This document shows positions 52,562 to 60,933 of a stretch of 64,000 nucleotides of DNA, one piece after another. The translations under genes and the position numbers were made by a program. The stretch's first letter is position 1, and each line of letters starts with the position of its first letter. This DNA is from RYN-111 sp963760125 (GTDB lineage Bacteria > Actinomycetota > Actinomycetes > Mycobacteriales > SCTD01), in NCBI GenBank assembly GCA_963760125.1, contig CAVXBV010000002.1, positions 62,001 through 126,000 on the forward strand, given 5' to 3'. The notes under the pieces were generated by a model that saw nothing but the letters and a program-made list of their open reading frames with translations, ran no database searches and was not told the origin of the DNA.

Positions 52562-54730
52562 GTGCTGGAGCTCACCGCGCGGTTGCACCCGTCGGCCCTC
52601 GACCAGCGGCGCGGCATCGTCCGCCTGCACCCTGATGCGCTCGCCGCGCTGGGGCTCTCGCCATGGGACGTCGTGCTCCTGCGCGGTGCCCGCGTCACCG
52701 GTGGCCTGGTCGCGCTCGCCCCGCCCAACACCGGCCAGCACGAGCTGCTCTGCGACGAGCTGGTGCTCGGCAACCTCGGCGTCGCCACCGGAGCCCGCGT
52801 GTACGTCGAGCGCAGCGCCGATCGGGAGGCCTTGTCGGTCACGGTGAACGCTGCTCCGGAGATCGTGGCGGCCGTCTCGCCGGAGATGCTGCGCACGGCG
52901 CTGCTGGGCAAGGCCGTCACCACCGGTGACCAGGTCTCGCTGCTCCCCCAGGACCTCGCCCCGCTGCCCGAGATCGACGTCGTGGCCGCCCGGCGGTCGT
53001 TGGCCAACCTGCTCGGCCCTGGTTGGTCCTCGCTCCTGCTCCAGGTGGCAGCCGTGTCCCCCGACGGCCCCGGCGTGGTGACCATGGGGACGATCGTCGG
53101 GTTCGCCGGAAGCGTCACGACGAGCGGCAGCGCGACCCCGCTGGTCCTGCCCACCCCCGGCCCGTCGCACCCGCCGGTCGAGCTGCCCGGACTCGAGACG
53201 CAGGTTGCGGAGCTGACGGAGTGGCTCGAGCTCGGTTTCCACCGCGCAGACCTGCTGGCCCGGCTGGGCTCTGGGCCGCAGCTCGGGGTCCTGGTCACCG
53301 GGCCGGCTGGGTCCGGCAAGGCCGCCCTCGTCGAGGCGGTCACCGCACGGATAGGGGCGCGGCTGCTGAGGGGCTGGGGCCCGACCATCGCCGGGCTGCA
53401 GGCGCAGGCAGCCGTCGATCAGCTGAAGGCCCTGCTGGCGGACGCCCAGCGCGGACCGTGCGTGCTGCTGCTCGAGGACGTCGAGGCGATCGTGCCGCGG
53501 GAGGGCGGCGAGCCGTTGGCGTCGTACTTCCTGGGCCTGGTGCGGGAGACGACGGCGGCGGGACGGGTGGCGATCGTGTGCACGACCTCCCGTCCGGAGG
53601 CGGTCTCCGTGCAGCTGCGCAGGCCCGGGACGCTCGACCACGAGCTGGCAGTACCGCTGCCGGACCGGGCGCACCGGCTCGCGATCCTGCAGCTCGCCGT
53701 GAAGCAGGTGCCCTTGGACCCTGACGTCGTCCTCGACGACGTGGCCGGCCGTACGCCTGGCTTCGTGGCGGCGGATCTGCTGGCCCTGGTGCGCGAGGCC
53801 GGGACGCGGGCTGCGGCGCGGCAGACGTCGGAGGAGCACCCGGTGCTCGCTCATCGCGACCTCGACGCGGCGCTGGAGGTGGTCCGGCCGACGTCCTTGG
53901 GCGGTGCGCGCCTCGACGTCGCCTCGGTCTCGCTCGACGACGTCGGCAACATGACCGAGGTGAAGGCCGCGGTCACCGAGACGGTGCTGTGGCCGTTGCT
54001 GTACCCGGACACGTTCGCGCGGCTCGGGGTCGCCCCGCCGCACGGGATCCTGCTCTACGGACCGCCGGGGTGCGGCAAGACCTTCCTCGTCAAGGCGATC
54101 GCCGGCTCCGGCCAGGCGAACGTCCTGTCGGTCAAGGGTGCCGAGGTGCTGAACAAGTGGGTCGGCGAGTCGGAGCGGGCAGTGCGTGACCTGTTCCGGC
54201 GCGCCCGTGAAGCCGCCCCGGCGGTGGTGTTCCTCGACGAGGTGGACGCGCTCGCCCCGACCCGTGGGCAGTCCACGGACGGCGGGACGACCGACCGGGT
54301 CGTGGCCTCCCTGCTCACCGAGCTCGACGGGGTGGAGGAGCTGCGCAACGTCGTCATCATCGGCGCCACCAACCGGCCCGACCTCATCGACCCGGCGCTG
54401 CTGCGGCCCGGCCGGCTCGAGCGGCTGATCTACGTCCCGCCGCCGGACGCCGAGGCACGCACAGCGATCCTCACCGCCGCGGTGAAGCGGGTGCCGCTCG
54501 GCGAGGGCGTCGACCTGGTCGACCTCGGGGTGCGGACGGAGGGGTACTCCGCGGCCGACTGCGCCGCCCTCGTGCGCGAGGCAGCGCTCACGGCGATGCG
54601 CGAGTCCAAGGAAGCAGCCGTCGTCACGGCGGCACACCTGGCCGCCGCGCTGGCGACCGTCCGCCCGTCGCTGGACCCGGCCCAGGTGGCGTCGCTCGCC
54701 GCGTTCGCCGCGTCCCGCGCCCAGGCCTGA
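52562..54730 (+). CDS. CDC48-like double AAA ATPase
   Basis: 722 residues, homologous in plan to M. tuberculosis Rv0435c and the actinobacterial CDC48-like protein Cpa. An N-terminal double-psi-barrel-like domain (about 1-190) precedes AAA domain 1, whose Walker A is GPAGSGKA (247-254, final Thr/Ser lost) and Walker B is LLLLEDVEA (Asp-Glu inverted). It is probably inactive. AAA domain 2 is canonical: GPPGCGKT (500-507), VFLDEVDA near 556, ATNRPDLIDPALLRPGRLE with the arginine fingers. It should unfold or extract proteins as a hexamer powered by domain 2. The leaderless promoter fixes the GTG start. Confidence 0.88.
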   Translation: MLELTARLHPSALDQRRGIVRLHPDALAALGLSPWDVVLLRGARVTGGLVALAPPNTGQHELLCDELVLGNLGVATGARVYVERSADREALSVTVNAAPEIVAAVSPEMLRTALLGKAVTTGDQVSLLPQDLAPLPEIDVVAARRSLANLLGPGWSSLLLQVAAVSPDGPGVVTMGTIVGFAGSVTTSGSATPLVLPTPGPSHPPVELPGLETQVAELTEWLELGFHRADLLARLGSGPQLGVLVTGPAGSGKAALVEAVTARIGARLLRGWGPTIAGLQAQAAVDQLKALLADAQRGPCVLLLEDVEAIVPREGGEPLASYFLGLVRETTAAGRVAIVCTTSRPEAVSVQLRRPGTLDHELAVPLPDRAHRLAILQLAVKQVPLDPDVVLDDVAGRTPGFVAADLLALVREAGTRAAARQTSEEHPVLAHRDLDAALEVVRPTSLGGARLDVASVSLDDVGNMTEVKAAVTETVLWPLLYPDTFARLGVAPPHGILLYGPPGCGKTFLVKAIAGSGQANVLSVKGAEVLNKWVGESERAVRDLFRRAREAAPAVVFLDEVDALAPTRGQSTDGGTTDRVVASLLTELDGVEELRNVVIIGATNRPDLIDPALLRPGRLERLIYVPPPDAEARTAILTAAVKRVPLGEGVDLVDLGVRTEGYSAADCAALVREAALTAMRESKEAAVVTAAHLAAALATVRPSLDPAQVASLAAFAASRAQA

Positions 54731-54765
54731 CACGCGCCCGCTCGGCCCGGGTGGCTCGGCCGGGG

Positions 54766-54829
54766 TGATCATCGGAGTCGGCGACCACAGCTCAGCGCTG
54801 ATTCTCGCGTACGGCGATTCCGATGATCA
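54766..54829. repeat. Imperfect long inverted repeat between convergent genes
   Basis: TGATCATCGGAGTC (54766-54779) faces GATTCCGATGATCA (54816-54829), 13 of 14 bases pairing, with further partial pairing inside (TCGGCG with CGGCGA). A 36-base interior separates the arms. It may end both transcripts or be a REP-like element; no second copy is seen in the window. Confidence 0.5.
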
Positions 54830-54900
54830 TGAGGCGGGTGGCGGGTGGTGCGTGGGGGGCGTGGCGGGCGGTAACGGGACGGGGCGGGGCGATCTCCGCG

Positions 54901-56007
54901 TCAGGCGTAGTCGCGGGTCACGATCACGGTCATGCCGCTGGTGGGGATACCACTGAAGCGTGGGCGGACCCGCGGGATCCCGAACTGCTTGGCGAACCGC
55001 TGCGCCGACGCCTGCTGGCCCGGCGGGTAGTACACGGTGGTCTGCGGGATCGTGCCTCCGCTGTAGTTGCCGGTGGTGCGCACCGGCCAGCCGCCAGCAC
55101 GGAACCGCGCGGCGGACCGGTCGGCCAAGCCACTGACCCGGCTGTTGTTGAGGACCGACACGGGGACGACGGGGGCAGCCGGCCCCGTCGTCGCGGGCGG
55201 GGCACTCGGCGAGGCGGGCGGCGCCACCGGTGGAGCGACGGGCGTCGTGGCTGGCGGGCTCGGCAGCACGGGCGTTGCGGTCGGGGGCTCGGCCGACGGC
55301 GCGGCGGTCGGCGGCCCGGACACCGCAGCCGTCGGCGGGCTGGCCACCACAGGGTTGCCCTGCGGGTCGTCGTGGGTGAACACGAGGAGCGCGCCGATGC
55401 CCAGCGCGACGCCGGCCACGGCGAGCCCCGCACCCGCCAGCGCCCGCAGGGGGCCTACCGGGGGCGGCTCGGGGACCGGGCGGTCGCGCAGGGTCCCTTC
55501 GGCAGCGGGGGGCTCCCGTGTCACCTGCGCCTCGGACTCCCGCACGACAGGCTCCGGCACGACGGGCACCGGCACGCCGGCCGCCACGGGCACAGGAGGA
55601 ACATAGGCCCGCACGGGCTCAGCGGGCGGCGGTTCCGGATCGGCGAGCGGGTCGGCGGCGAGGTCGTCAGGCAGCCAGCCACGGTCCAGCGGGGTCGCGA
55701 CGTCAGGGGCGGGGACGGCAGGCGGGGGAACGACAGGAGCGGCGGGCGGGTCCGGGAGCAGCACCTGCGGCTCGACGAGTTCCGGGACGTCGTCCACGGG
55801 CACCTCGGCCGGCACTCCCTCGACGGGCAGGCCCGGCTGCTCGGTGGTCGCGGCCTCGCGTTGCGCCGACGCTTGGGCGCGCCACCACGCGTCCGACCCC
55901 GTGTCGTAGACCGGCTCGGCCTCGGGTCCGGGCAGCGCGGTGGACGCGGGGTCAGCGGGATCGACCTCAGGGAAGTCCCAGTCGTCGCCGTCAGTCGGGC
56001 CGGTCAC
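54901..56007 (-). CDS. LytR C-terminal domain protein (VirR-like)
   Basis: 368 residues. A long Pro/Ala/Val/Glu-rich cytoplasmic part (1-about 190) precedes one membrane helix (LAGAGLAVAGVALGIGALLVF). A Pro/Ala/Thr-rich spacer leads to a LytR_C domain (about 285-368: VSVLNNSRVSGLADRSAARFRAGGWPV...TTVYYPPGQQASAQRFAKQFG). Proteins with this layout, such as Rv0431, act in cell-envelope and vesicle biology. Encoded directly downstream of DUF3263, as in mycobacteria. The GTG start lacks an obvious ribosome site. Confidence 0.82.
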   Translation of the reverse strand: MTGPTDGDDWDFPEVDPADPASTALPGPEAEPVYDTGSDAWWRAQASAQREAATTEQPGLPVEGVPAEVPVDDVPELVEPQVLLPDPPAAPVVPPPAVPAPDVATPLDRGWLPDDLAADPLADPEPPPAEPVRAYVPPVPVAAGVPVPVVPEPVVRESEAQVTREPPAAEGTLRDRPVPEPPPVGPLRALAGAGLAVAGVALGIGALLVFTHDDPQGNPVVASPPTAAVSGPPTAAPSAEPPTATPVLPSPPATTPVAPPVAPPASPSAPPATTGPAAPVVPVSVLNNSRVSGLADRSAARFRAGGWPVRTTGNYSGGTIPQTTVYYPPGQQASAQRFAKQFGIPRVRPRFSGIPTSGMTVIVTRDYA

Positions 56008-56040
56008 GCGCGCGTCACGAGAAGAGCTTCACGAAGAGAG

Positions 56041-56334
56041 CTAGGCGTCCATGCCGAGGCGGCGCGCCGACCGGTTGCGCTGGCGCGTGGTGCGCAGGCG
56101 CCGCAGGCGCTTCACCAGCATGGGATCAGCGACGAGCGCCTCGGGCCGGTCGATGAGGGCGTTGAGCACCTGGTAGTACCGGGTGGCGCTCAGGTCGAAC
56201 AGGTCCTTGATCGCCTGCTCCTTGGCCCCGGCGTACTTCCACCATTGGCGCTCGAAGGCCAGGACCTCCAGGTCGCGCTCGGTGAGCTCACCGCTGGCCT
56301 CGGGGACCACGGAGAGACTGGTCGCGCTGTCCAT
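56041..56334 (-). CDS. DUF3263 protein
   Basis: 97 residues from ATG 56334 (AGGAGG upstream). ELTERDLEVLAFERQWWKYAGAKEQAIKDLFDLSATRYYQVLNALIDRPEAL and VKRLRRLRTTRQRNRSARR define DUF3263, a helix-turn-helix-like actinobacterial family (Rv0430 type) that probably binds DNA. Its place beside the LytR_C gene is conserved. Function unknown. Confidence 0.88.
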   Translation of the reverse strand: MDSATSLSVVPEASGELTERDLEVLAFERQWWKYAGAKEQAIKDLFDLSATRYYQVLNALIDRPEALVADPMLVKRLRRLRTTRQRNRSARRLGMDA

Positions 56335-56451
56335 CGGACCTCCTGAGCGAGCGAACGACAACCGTGTAGTTCGCGCATCATCATGGCACAGCGCCCCCTC
56401 AGAACACGCCAACCGGAGGGTGAGACCACGGCGACCTGCCACCGACACCGG

Positions 56452-57696
56452 TCAGGGGTAGAGGCCGCGGGTGCGGTGCGCGTCCGCCACGCGGCCCACC
56501 CCGATGACGGAGGCCGCCGTCCGGAGGGAGAGTTTCTCGGCCTGGGCCAGGGTCGACACCTCGGCGTACGCGTTCTCCATGAGGATCTTGAGGCGGTCGT
56601 TGACCTCGTCCTCGGACCAGAAGTAGGCCTGCAGGTCCTGCACCCACTCGAAGTACGACACCGCGACGCCGCCGGAGTTGGCCAGGATGTCCGGGACGAC
56701 CACGACCCCGCGGTCCTCGAGGATCGCGTCGCCGTCGGGGGTGGTGGGCCCGTTGGCGCCCTCGATGACGAACCGGGCCTGGACCCGCGAGGCGTTGCCC
56801 TCGTGGATGACGCCCTCGAGGGCTGCCGGGACCAGTACGTCCACGTCGAGCTCCAGCAGGTCGTTGTTGCTGATCGTGTCGGTGCCGGGGTAGCCGACCA
56901 CGGTCTCCGCGCCCGACTTCAGGTGCTTGATGAGCGCCGCCGGGTCCAGGCCCTTGGCGTTGTAGATGCCGCCACCGACATCGGACACGGCGACGACGGT
57001 GCAGCCTGCGTCGTGGAGGTACTGCGCCGCGAGCCCACCGACCTTGCCGAACCCCTGGACGGCGACCGTCACGTCGCGGTGATCGACGCCGGCTTCGGCC
57101 AGCGCGGAGAAGCAGGCGTACATCACGCCGCGGGACGTCGCCCCGCCGCGGCCCTGCGAGCCGCCGATGCTCACCGGCTTGCCCGTCACGACACCAGTGA
57201 CCGTGTAGCCGGCCTGCGTGGAGTAGGTGTCCATCATCCACGCCATGGTCTGCTCGTCGGTGCCGACGTCGGGCGCCGGGATGTCGCGCTCCGGTCCGAT
57301 GATGGGGGTGATCTCACTCGCGTAGCGGCGGGTCACGCGTTCGAGCTCGTTGCGGCTCAGCGCCCGGGGGTCCACCGCGACGCCGCCCTTGGCTCCGCCG
57401 TACGGGATGCCGATGAGCGCGCACTTCCAGGTCATCCACATGGCGAGCGCCTTGACCTCGTCGAGGTCGGTGTGCGGGTGGAACCGCACACCGCCCTTGG
57501 CGGGGCCGCGCGAGAAGTTGTGCTGCACGCGGTAGCCCTGGAGCACCTGCAGCGTGCCGTCGTCGCGCCGCAGCGGCACCGCGACCTGTAGGGACCGCCG
57601 CGGCGTGGCCAGCATCTGGTGCAGGCCGTCGTCGAGGCCGAGGTGGGTCGCGGCGCCCTGCAGCTGGAACAGGGCGGACTCGAGGGCGGACTGCAC
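56452..57696 (-). CDS. Glutamate dehydrogenase family protein (Glu/Leu/Phe/Val type)
   Basis: 414 residues. HNFSRGPAKGGVRFHP, then ALIGIPYGGAKGGVAVDP with the catalytic Lys, and a Rossmann fold VAVQGFGKVGGLAAQYL for NAD(P). It carries out reversible oxidative deamination, most likely of glutamate; Leu or Val is possible. The GTG at 57696 has AAGGAGA upstream and gives the family's normal length; the longer open frame upstream lacks homology. Divergent from the alcohol dehydrogenase. Confidence 0.9.
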   Translation of the reverse strand: MQSALESALFQLQGAATHLGLDDGLHQMLATPRRSLQVAVPLRRDDGTLQVLQGYRVQHNFSRGPAKGGVRFHPHTDLDEVKALAMWMTWKCALIGIPYGGAKGGVAVDPRALSRNELERVTRRYASEITPIIGPERDIPAPDVGTDEQTMAWMMDTYSTQAGYTVTGVVTGKPVSIGGSQGRGGATSRGVMYACFSALAEAGVDHRDVTVAVQGFGKVGGLAAQYLHDAGCTVVAVSDVGGGIYNAKGLDPAALIKHLKSGAETVVGYPGTDTISNNDLLELDVDVLVPAALEGVIHEGNASRVQARFVIEGANGPTTPDGDAILEDRGVVVVPDILANSGGVAVSYFEWVQDLQAYFWSEDEVNDRLKILMENAYAEVSTLAQAEKLSLRTAASVIGVGRVADAHRTRGLYP

Positions 57697-57875
57697 GTGA
57701 GGTCTCCTTCGCGAGCGCCGGCATCGTTGACGACGCGCCGGAGCGAAGGATGCCAGATCGCTCAGCGTCGTAGGGCCGAAGGCTGTCCGAGGCGTCGGGG
57801 CGTCGGCTGCCGCCACCGCTCTGGCCAGGTGAAGAGCCGACCCGATCGACTGCTGACAACCCCGGGTGCAGCGGC

Positions 57876-57901
57876 TAGGTTTCGTACAAGAACACGTTCT
57901 A
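57876..57901 (+). promoter_or_regulatory. Promoter with a KstR/TetR-like palindromic operator
   Basis: A -10 TAGGTT (57876-57881) is followed by AAGAACACGTTCTA (57888-57901), matching the pattern TnnAACnnGTTnnA known for KstR except at the first base. It overlaps the expected start point of the alcohol dehydrogenase transcript, the position of a repressor. Confidence 0.6.
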
Positions 57902-57934
57902 CCTACGATCCCCCTTCACGCACGAGGAGCTCAG

Positions 57935-59080
57935 ATGCAGACCCGCGCCGCCATCTTGTGGGAGCCGCACACCGACTGGAGCGTCGAGGACATCGAGCTC
58001 GACCCGCCCAAGAAGGGCGAGGTGCTCGTCAAGCTGGCCGCCTCGGGGCTCTGCCACTCCGACGAGCACATGGTCACCGGGGACATGGCGCTCCCGCCCG
58101 ACATCGCCGAGCTCATGGGGATCTCGCAGTTCCCGCTCATCGGTGGACACGAGGGCGCCGGCGAGGTCATCGAGATCGGCGAGGGCGTGACTGAGCTCGC
58201 GGTCGGTGACCACGTCGTGTTCTCCTTCATCCCGTCCTGCGGCAGGTGCCCGTCCTGTCGCAAGGGCCAGTCGCAGCTGTGCGACCTCGGCGCGTTCCTG
58301 CTCGGCGGGCGGCAGTTCACCGACCAGACCGCCCGCCACCACACCAAGGACGGCAAGGACCTGGGCACCATGGTGGCCCTCGGTACCTTCTCGCCGTACA
58401 GCGTCGTCTCGACCGACTCCTGCGTGAAGATCGACCCGGAGATCCCGCTCGACAAGGCCGCGCTCGTCGGCTGCGGCGTGACCACCGGCTGGGGTTCCGC
58501 GGTCTACGCCGCCGACGTCCAGCCCGGCGAGACCGTCGTCGTCTACGGCGTCGGCGGCATCGGCAACGCGGCGGTGCAGGGAGCGGCTCTCGCCGGCGCC
58601 GGCAAGATCATCGTCGTCGAGCCCGTGGAGTGGAAGCGCGAGAAGATCATGGAGTTCGGCGCCACGCACACGGCGGCGACCCACGAGGAGGCGTTCTTCC
58701 TCGTCCAGGGCCTCACCAACGGCGCCATGGCCGACAAGGCGATCCTGTGCATCGGCACGGCCGGGGGCGAGCACGTCGCCCAGCTGCTGCAGATGATCAA
58801 GAAGGCCGGCCGGGCCGTCGTCACCTCCGTCGCCCCCATGATGGGCGAGGACGTGAAGATGAACCTGTTCGAGTTCGCCATGCAGCGCAAGGAGCTCGTC
58901 GGCTGCATCTTCGGCAACGCCAACCCGCAGGTCGACATCCCGATGCTGCTGGCGCTCTACAAGTCCGGCAAGCTCAAGCTCGACGAGATGGTCACCACGG
59001 AGTACACCTTGGACGACATCAACCAGGGCTACCAGGACATGCGCGACGGCAAGAACTTCCGCGGCATCATCCGCTACTAG
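57935..59080 (+). CDS. NDMA-dependent-type zinc alcohol dehydrogenase
   Basis: 381 residues. The opening MQTRAAILWEPHTDWSVEDI is typical of the NDMA-dependent (MNO) group linked in actinobacteria to mycofactocin. Zn ligand Cys40 lies in GLCHSDEH and GGHEGAGEV follows. The structural Zn site CGRCPSCRKGQSQLC is complete, and VYGVGGIGNAAVQGA binds the nicotinamide cofactor. It oxidises an alcohol and may keep its NAD bound. GAGGAG precedes the ATG. The palindromic operator suggests repression without inducer; the regulator is not in the window. Confidence 0.88.
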   Translation: MQTRAAILWEPHTDWSVEDIELDPPKKGEVLVKLAASGLCHSDEHMVTGDMALPPDIAELMGISQFPLIGGHEGAGEVIEIGEGVTELAVGDHVVFSFIPSCGRCPSCRKGQSQLCDLGAFLLGGRQFTDQTARHHTKDGKDLGTMVALGTFSPYSVVSTDSCVKIDPEIPLDKAALVGCGVTTGWGSAVYAADVQPGETVVVYGVGGIGNAAVQGAALAGAGKIIVVEPVEWKREKIMEFGATHTAATHEEAFFLVQGLTNGAMADKAILCIGTAGGEHVAQLLQMIKKAGRAVVTSVAPMMGEDVKMNLFEFAMQRKELVGCIFGNANPQVDIPMLLALYKSGKLKLDEMVTTEYTLDDINQGYQDMRDGKNFRGIIRY

Positions 59081-59096
59081 CCCGAGCGGGTACGTC

Positions 59097-59128
59097 GGAA
59101 GGCCCGCCTCGGTCGAGGCGGGCCTTCC
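59097..59128 (+). terminator. Terminator of the alcohol dehydrogenase gene
   Basis: A perfect 14-base stem (GGAAGGCCCGCCTC and complement) with a four-base GGTC loop, 17 bases after the stop. Confidence 0.88.
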
Positions 59129-59202
59129 GCGTGCTCCCTCGAGGGCGGGCGACCCGACCACGGAGCTGCTCACGCGCTGAGGTTCCGCCCAAGGGAGTTC
59201 GG

Positions 59203-59274
59203 AGCCGGCTGTCGGGATCGAACCGACGACCTACGCTTTACAAGAGCGTTGCGCTACCGCTGCGCCAAGCCGGC
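59203..59274 (-). tRNA. tRNA-Thr (anticodon TGT)
   Basis: A 72-base cloverleaf: acceptor GCCGGCT/AGCCGGC, D arm GCGC...GCGC, anticodon stem ACGCT/AGCGT around CTTGTAA, and T arm GTCGG-TTCGATC-CCGAC. The CCA end is not encoded. The anticodon TGT reads ACA and other threonine codons by wobble. Confidence 0.95.
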
Positions 59275-59328
59275 CTGACTCGCCCAGCCTACGGCGAGCA
59301 GGGGCTACCCGTGAGTAACCACGCGCGG

Positions 59329-59334
59329 TAGCGT
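59329..59334 (+). promoter_or_regulatory. -10 hexamer TAGCGT of the leaderless thioesterase gene
   Basis: TAGCGT, then CGCCCC, then the ATG at 59341. Confidence 0.5.
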
Positions 59335-59340
59335 CGCCCC

Positions 59341-59793
59341 ATGACCGACTACGAGGCCATCAAGACCCTCATGCCCGAGCTCGTGCCGTTCGTCAAGACG
59401 CTCCGGCTGGAGTACCTCGAGGTGGCCGAAGGGCGTGCGGTGCTCCGCCTGTCGGACGACGCCGCGTTCCACAACCACGTGGGAGGCCCCCACGCCGGCG
59501 CCATCTTCACCCTCGCCGAGTCGGCCAGCGGGGCGGTGGTCATCGGGTCGTTCGAGGACCTGCTGCCGACCGTGACGCCGCTGGCGGCCACCGCCACGAT
59601 CGCCTACACGAAGCTGCAGAAGGGCCCCGTGACGGCCGAGGCCACCCTGGGCCGGCCGGCCGCAGACGTGCGCGCCGAGCTGGACGAGACCGGCAAGACC
59701 GTCCAGTTCCCGGTGGAGGTGGTCATGCGGGACGCCAGTGACCAGGAGACGTCCCGGCTCACGATCAGCTGGGCGCTTCGCCCGAACCGTTAG
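59341..59793 (+). CDS. DUF4442 / PaaI-like hot-dog thioesterase
   Basis: 150 residues. HNHVGGPHAGAIFTLAESASGAVV carries the hot-dog central helix with the His/Asp-Glu area seen in PaaI-type thioesterases; TPLAATATIAYTKLQKGPVTAEATL fits the following strand. This DUF4442-type protein probably cleaves an acyl-CoA; the acyl group is unknown. The leaderless promoter fixes the start and no ribosome site is visible. Confidence 0.82.
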   Translation: MTDYEAIKTLMPELVPFVKTLRLEYLEVAEGRAVLRLSDDAAFHNHVGGPHAGAIFTLAESASGAVVIGSFEDLLPTVTPLAATATIAYTKLQKGPVTAEATLGRPAADVRAELDETGKTVQFPVEVVMRDASDQETSRLTISWALRPNR

Positions 59794-59830
59794 CTCCCGC
59801 CGTCCCTGCGTTCACCCGACCCGCAACGAC

Positions 59831-59864
59831 GAAGGCCCCCACCCTGGCAGGGGTGGGGGCCTTC
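59831..59864. terminator. Bidirectional terminator
   Basis: A near-perfect stem (GAAGGCCCCCACCC / GGGTGGGGGCCTTC) with a short loop, flanked by further CGACG/CGTCG pairing. It lies between the thioesterase gene and the convergent LysM gene. Confidence 0.85.
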
Positions 59865-59984
59865 TCGTCGTGCTCCGGGCTCTGGTCGCCGTGTGAGGGG
59901 CCCATCAAGACCGGTGGTGCCGTACGCCGTCTCTGCCGGCCCCGAGGGGGCCTCATCAAGGCGGTCCGTGCCGAGGATCAGTGG

Positions 59985-60695
59985 TCAGAGACCAGCCGGC
60001 CAGACGAGCGTCGTGCCGATGACGATGAGGTCCGGGTCGGACCCGATCGTCGCCCTGTTGGCCTGGTGCACCTTCTCCACGAAGGCCACGACGTTCGCGT
60101 TCGACGTCGAACGGCCGGTGTCGCTGAGAACCCGGGTCGTGAGCTCCCACAGCGTGTCCCCACGAGCCACCTTGAAGGTGTAGTCCTTCTTCGCGACGGT
60201 CCCGACCTGCTGCGGCGCCGTCACCGGTGGCTTGGCCACGGGTGCGGGGGCCGGGGGCTGCACGACAGGCTCCTGGACGGGCGCCTGGACCGGCGCCGTC
60301 GTCGGGGCCGCCGGACCTGCCACAGGTCCTGCAACAGGAGCCTTCGTCGGGGCCTTCGTCACGACCGGCGCTGCTGTGGGCTTGACCACAGGAGCGGCGG
60401 ATGCGCTGGCCGTCGCGGCACCAGGTGCGGCGACGGGGCGCGTGGACGTCGGGCTGACGGTCGGCTTCGCCGCCGCGGGAGCAACCGGACCGAGGATCGG
60501 GTTGGCCGGGGCGGAGGTCGTCGTGCCGTTCGCGGTGACGTTGTTGTTCGACGTGTCGCGGCCGAACGCCGCCCAGGCCACACCGGCGACGGCGAGCACG
60601 AGCACGCCACCTCCGAGTGCGGTGAGCGCGTTGCGGCCACGGCCCGCCGGCGGAGGTGCCGCGCTGGGCGGCCTCCCGCGGGGTTGCTCTGCCAT
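59985..60695 (-). CDS. LysM peptidoglycan-binding membrane protein
   Basis: 236 residues from ATG 60695. One membrane helix (about 22-43: NALTALGGGVLVLAVAGVAWA) anchors it. A long Pro/Ala/Val/Thr tether (about 60-160) leads to a C-terminal LysM module (YTFKVARGDTLWELTTRVLSDTGRSTSNANVVAFVEKVHQANR...LIVIGTTLVWP). It should sit outside the membrane and bind peptidoglycan. AAGGG precedes the ATG. A CRP-like box lies about 100 bases upstream. Confidence 0.83.
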   Translation of the reverse strand: MAEQPRGRPPSAAPPPAGRGRNALTALGGGVLVLAVAGVAWAAFGRDTSNNNVTANGTTTSAPANPILGPVAPAAAKPTVSPTSTRPVAAPGAATASASAAPVVKPTAAPVVTKAPTKAPVAGPVAGPAAPTTAPVQAPVQEPVVQPPAPAPVAKPPVTAPQQVGTVAKKDYTFKVARGDTLWELTTRVLSDTGRSTSNANVVAFVEKVHQANRATIGSDPDLIVIGTTLVWPAGL

Positions 60696-60793
60696 CGTTG
60701 ACCCTTCTGGCGTGGACGTGGGACACACAGTGAACCGCACGTCGGGCCATAATCCGATGATCGCGGCCGCTTCGGGGCGTCTGTTCCCGAGCC

Positions 60794-60807
60794 GTGATCA
60801 CGGTCAC
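60794..60807. promoter_or_regulatory. CRP-like palindrome
   Basis: GTGATCACGGTCAC: GTGA-N6-TCAC, the core of the CRP consensus, about 100 bases before the LysM gene. Binding is inference. Confidence 0.35.
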
Positions 60808-60933
60808 GCCGGTGACGCCCCGCGTGTAACCCCCACAGACGTGGGTAGTCGACCGGTTGTCACGAGCCGCCGGCGGCTTGGTCGCCCCCCCTGATCAAGC
60901 CGTCGGCTTCGGCGCCACCGGCCCCGGACAGGC

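Noticed and set aside
52523..54772. A 749-codon reverse open frame opposite the AAA ATPase
   Set aside because: Mirror frame of a well-supported gene; no family features.
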